DNA of 64,000 bases from Leisingera aquaemixtae (GTDB lineage Bacteria > Pseudomonadota > Alphaproteobacteria > Rhodobacterales > Rhodobacteraceae): assembly GCF_019801145.1 (NCBI RefSeq), contig NZ_JAHVJQ010000002.1, positions 310,001 to 374,000 on the forward strand. Reading direction: 5' to 3'. Numbering within the stretch: the first letter of the stretch is position 1; each line of letters begins with the position of its first letter. Below, piece after piece: positions 62,940 to 64,000 of the stretch. The translations under genes and the position numbers were made by a program. The notes below the pieces were generated by a model. It did no database searches. It worked only from the letters and a program-made list of their open reading frames with translations, and was not told where the DNA came from.

Positions 62940-63467
62940 ATGAACAGAAGGGCATTTGGCATCGGTGCTGCCGCTAGCCTTGCGCTGGCGGGTTGCAGCA
63001 CCACAGGCGGATCGGTGAGCAGATTCCGGGCGTATGATGGTCCGCAGGTCACGTCGATTGTGATCAACAAGGGTGCGCGGAAGCTGTACCTGATGCATGA
63101 TGACGAAATCCTGAGGGAGTACACAGTTGATCTCGGCTTTGCACCGCTTGGGCCCAAGCAGTTCGAAGGCGATGGCAAGACACCCGAAGGCACTTACGTA
63201 GTCGATCGCCGTAACCCCAACAGCCGTTACCACCTGTCGGTTGGTATCTCTTATCCGAACAGCCAGGACCGTGCCCATGCGCAGGCCAGTGGAAAGCGGC
63301 CGGGCGGCGAGATTTTCATCCACGGGCAGCCTAACAACCCCAAAGAGCGCAAGCGCGCAGCACGGGTTGACGATTGGACCGCCGGTTGCATCGCCGTGAC
63401 CAACGAAGAAATAGAAGAGATCTATGCCATGGTGCAGGATGGCACTGCCATCGCGCTGCGGCCCTGA
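62940..63467 (+). CDS. L,D-transpeptidase (YkuD) lipoprotein
   Basis: A 175-residue YkuD-domain protein. The signal peptide MNRRAFGIGAAASLALAGC ends in a lipobox with C19, so it is probably anchored to a membrane and acts in the periplasm. The catalytic region has H129 in EIFIHGQPN and the nucleophile C150 in DDWTAGCIAV, the hallmark of this family; these enzymes form 3-3 peptidoglycan cross-links or attach lipoproteins. It lies 66 bases after the sodium channel with no clear terminator, and converges with the CAP-domain gene. Confidence 0.9.
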   Translation: MNRRAFGIGAAASLALAGCSTTGGSVSRFRAYDGPQVTSIVINKGARKLYLMHDDEILREYTVDLGFAPLGPKQFEGDGKTPEGTYVVDRRNPNSRYHLSVGISYPNSQDRAHAQASGKRPGGEIFIHGQPNNPKERKRAARVDDWTAGCIAVTNEEIEEIYAMVQDGTAIALRP

Positions 63468-63522
63468 TCAGAAGGAACGGGTGTAAGGAACAGTTCTGCA
63501 GCGGCTGCGATCGCTCCGCAGA

Positions 63523-63572
63523 GCTGTGTAGACACAGCCGGGCTTGGGAACAGAGCCGTGCGGCCGCACGGC
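63523..63572. terminator. Two palindromes between the L,D-transpeptidase and CAP genes
   Basis: A 7-bp stem with two-base loop at 63523-63538, then an 18-base perfect palindrome, GCCGTGCGGCCGCACGGC, at 63555-63572. They may terminate both convergent genes, though there is no T-run. Confidence 0.35.
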
Positions 63573-63580
63573 GCCGCTGC

Positions 63581-64000
63581 TCAGTTTGCCATCACCAGCG
63601 TCCACCAGATCTTGCCGTTCGGCTCCTGGAACCAGGAGAAGCCCATGTTCACTGCCTTGGGATCGAGGATCACTGCGCGGGTTGCGGGCCTTTCAAGCCA
63701 GGCGGCCAGCGTCTGCTGCTCGTTCTCGTAGGTTTCGGAGATATTTTCCCCTAGCAGAGTGCCGACATAGCCCGCACGGGCGACCCGGTCCAGCGGCGAA
63801 GAACCGTCGGAGCCGAAATGCCAAGGACGGTTTTGCACCGACATGTCACGGGAATGGGTGGCAGCCGCTGCGTTCAGTTCCGCGTTCAGCTGAACGGCCT
63901 GCGCACCGGAGGCCTGGCGCAGCGCATTGACCGAGTCGAGCATCCGGATCTGCACTTTGTCCGCATTCCTGATGCGGTAGGAGCCGCCGGATTCGGTTGA
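63581..64000 (-). CDS. CAP (SCP/PR-1-like) domain protein, partial
   Basis: The last 140 codons of a CAP-superfamily protein; the frame continues past the right edge, so the N-terminus, probably with an export signal, is missing. The visible part holds the CAP core: MLDSVNALRQASGAQAVQLN, then AAATHSRDMSVQNRPWHFG (HSRDM), and LLGENISETYENEQQTLAAW (GEN). The C-terminal stretch FSWFQEPNGKIWWTLVMAN closes the sandwich. Such proteins are generally extracytoplasmic and their bacterial role is not well known. It is convergent with the L,D-transpeptidase. Confidence 0.85.
   Translation of the reverse strand, partial: STESGGSYRIRNADKVQIRMLDSVNALRQASGAQAVQLNAELNAAAATHSRDMSVQNRPWHFGSDGSSPLDRVARAGYVGTLLGENISETYENEQQTLAAWLERPATRAVILDPKAVNMGFSWFQEPNGKIWWTLVMAN

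Overview
The window is gene-dense, GC-rich chromosomal DNA from an alphaproteobacterium of the family Rhodobacteraceae, most likely a marine roseobacter of the Ruegeria/Phaeobacter/Leisingera type. The basis is gene content and order: regB divergent from senC-regA, tsaE-amgK-murU-addB-addA-trxA, Tim44-like/mltA/Smr beside fxsA-secB, and maf-aroE-coaE-dnaQ facing hemJ-rho-mnmE-mnmG-rsmG-parA-parB. The species call rests on remembered family knowledge and was not checked by a search. I see no insertion sequence, prophage, CRISPR array, rRNA or tRNA. The window looks like core genome around the replication origin.

Layout. 0-4 kb: start of ahcY, a small exported protein, an HD hydrolase and the RegB/RegA redox regulators with SenC. 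4-15 kb: a PAS-only protein (probable DivL) behind a textbook CtrA box, then tsaE, peptidoglycan recycling (amgK, murU), the AddAB recombination nuclease and thioredoxin. 15-25 kb: two tandem Lin0512 paralogues, a DUF1127 protein, the HslVU protease with a heat-shock-type promoter, a lipoprotein hydrolase, Smr, MltA, a Tim44-like protein, FxsA, SecB, and a leftward operon maf-aroE-coaE-dnaQ. 25.5-25.84 kb: the only long gene-free stretch, with DnaA-box-like sites and an AT-rich tract; this is the probable oriC. 25.8-33 kb: hemJ, rho, mnmE, mnmG, rsmG, parA, parB, with two perfect parS sites inside the mnmG and rsmG 5' ends. 33-41 kb: leftward rph-rdgB-hemW-ybaN, rightward hrcA-grpE, leftward mutS and a lone flagellin. 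41-50 kb: malic enzyme, ribokinase, exported MsrA, a class IV aminotransferase coupled to a sulfotransferase-like gene, and argG-DUF1810-SCP2. 50-64 kb: ilvA, an Hpt/response-regulator-phosphatase pair, two NUDIX enzymes around Hsp33, the CCA-adding enzyme, a very small well-initiated ORF, a two-gene ABC exporter, an RNA m5U methyltransferase, a bacterial voltage-gated sodium channel, an L,D-transpeptidase lipoprotein and a truncated CAP-domain gene.

How it fits together. Genes run away from the proposed origin on both sides of it, and ParA, ParB and parS lie within 6 kb, which is the usual arrangement for origin segregation. Several loci link signalling and cell cycle: RegBA (redox), the PAS protein with a CtrA box, and Hpt plus PP2C response regulator. 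Proteostasis genes (hslVU, hrcA-grpE, secB, hslO, msrA, trxA) are scattered through the window. I found no clearly new defence or mobile system. The least explained items are the aminotransferase/sulfotransferase pair, whose aminotransferase lacks the usual PLP-binding glutamate; the Lin0512 tandem; the 8-residue ORF before the ABC exporter; and the PAS protein with its CtrA site.
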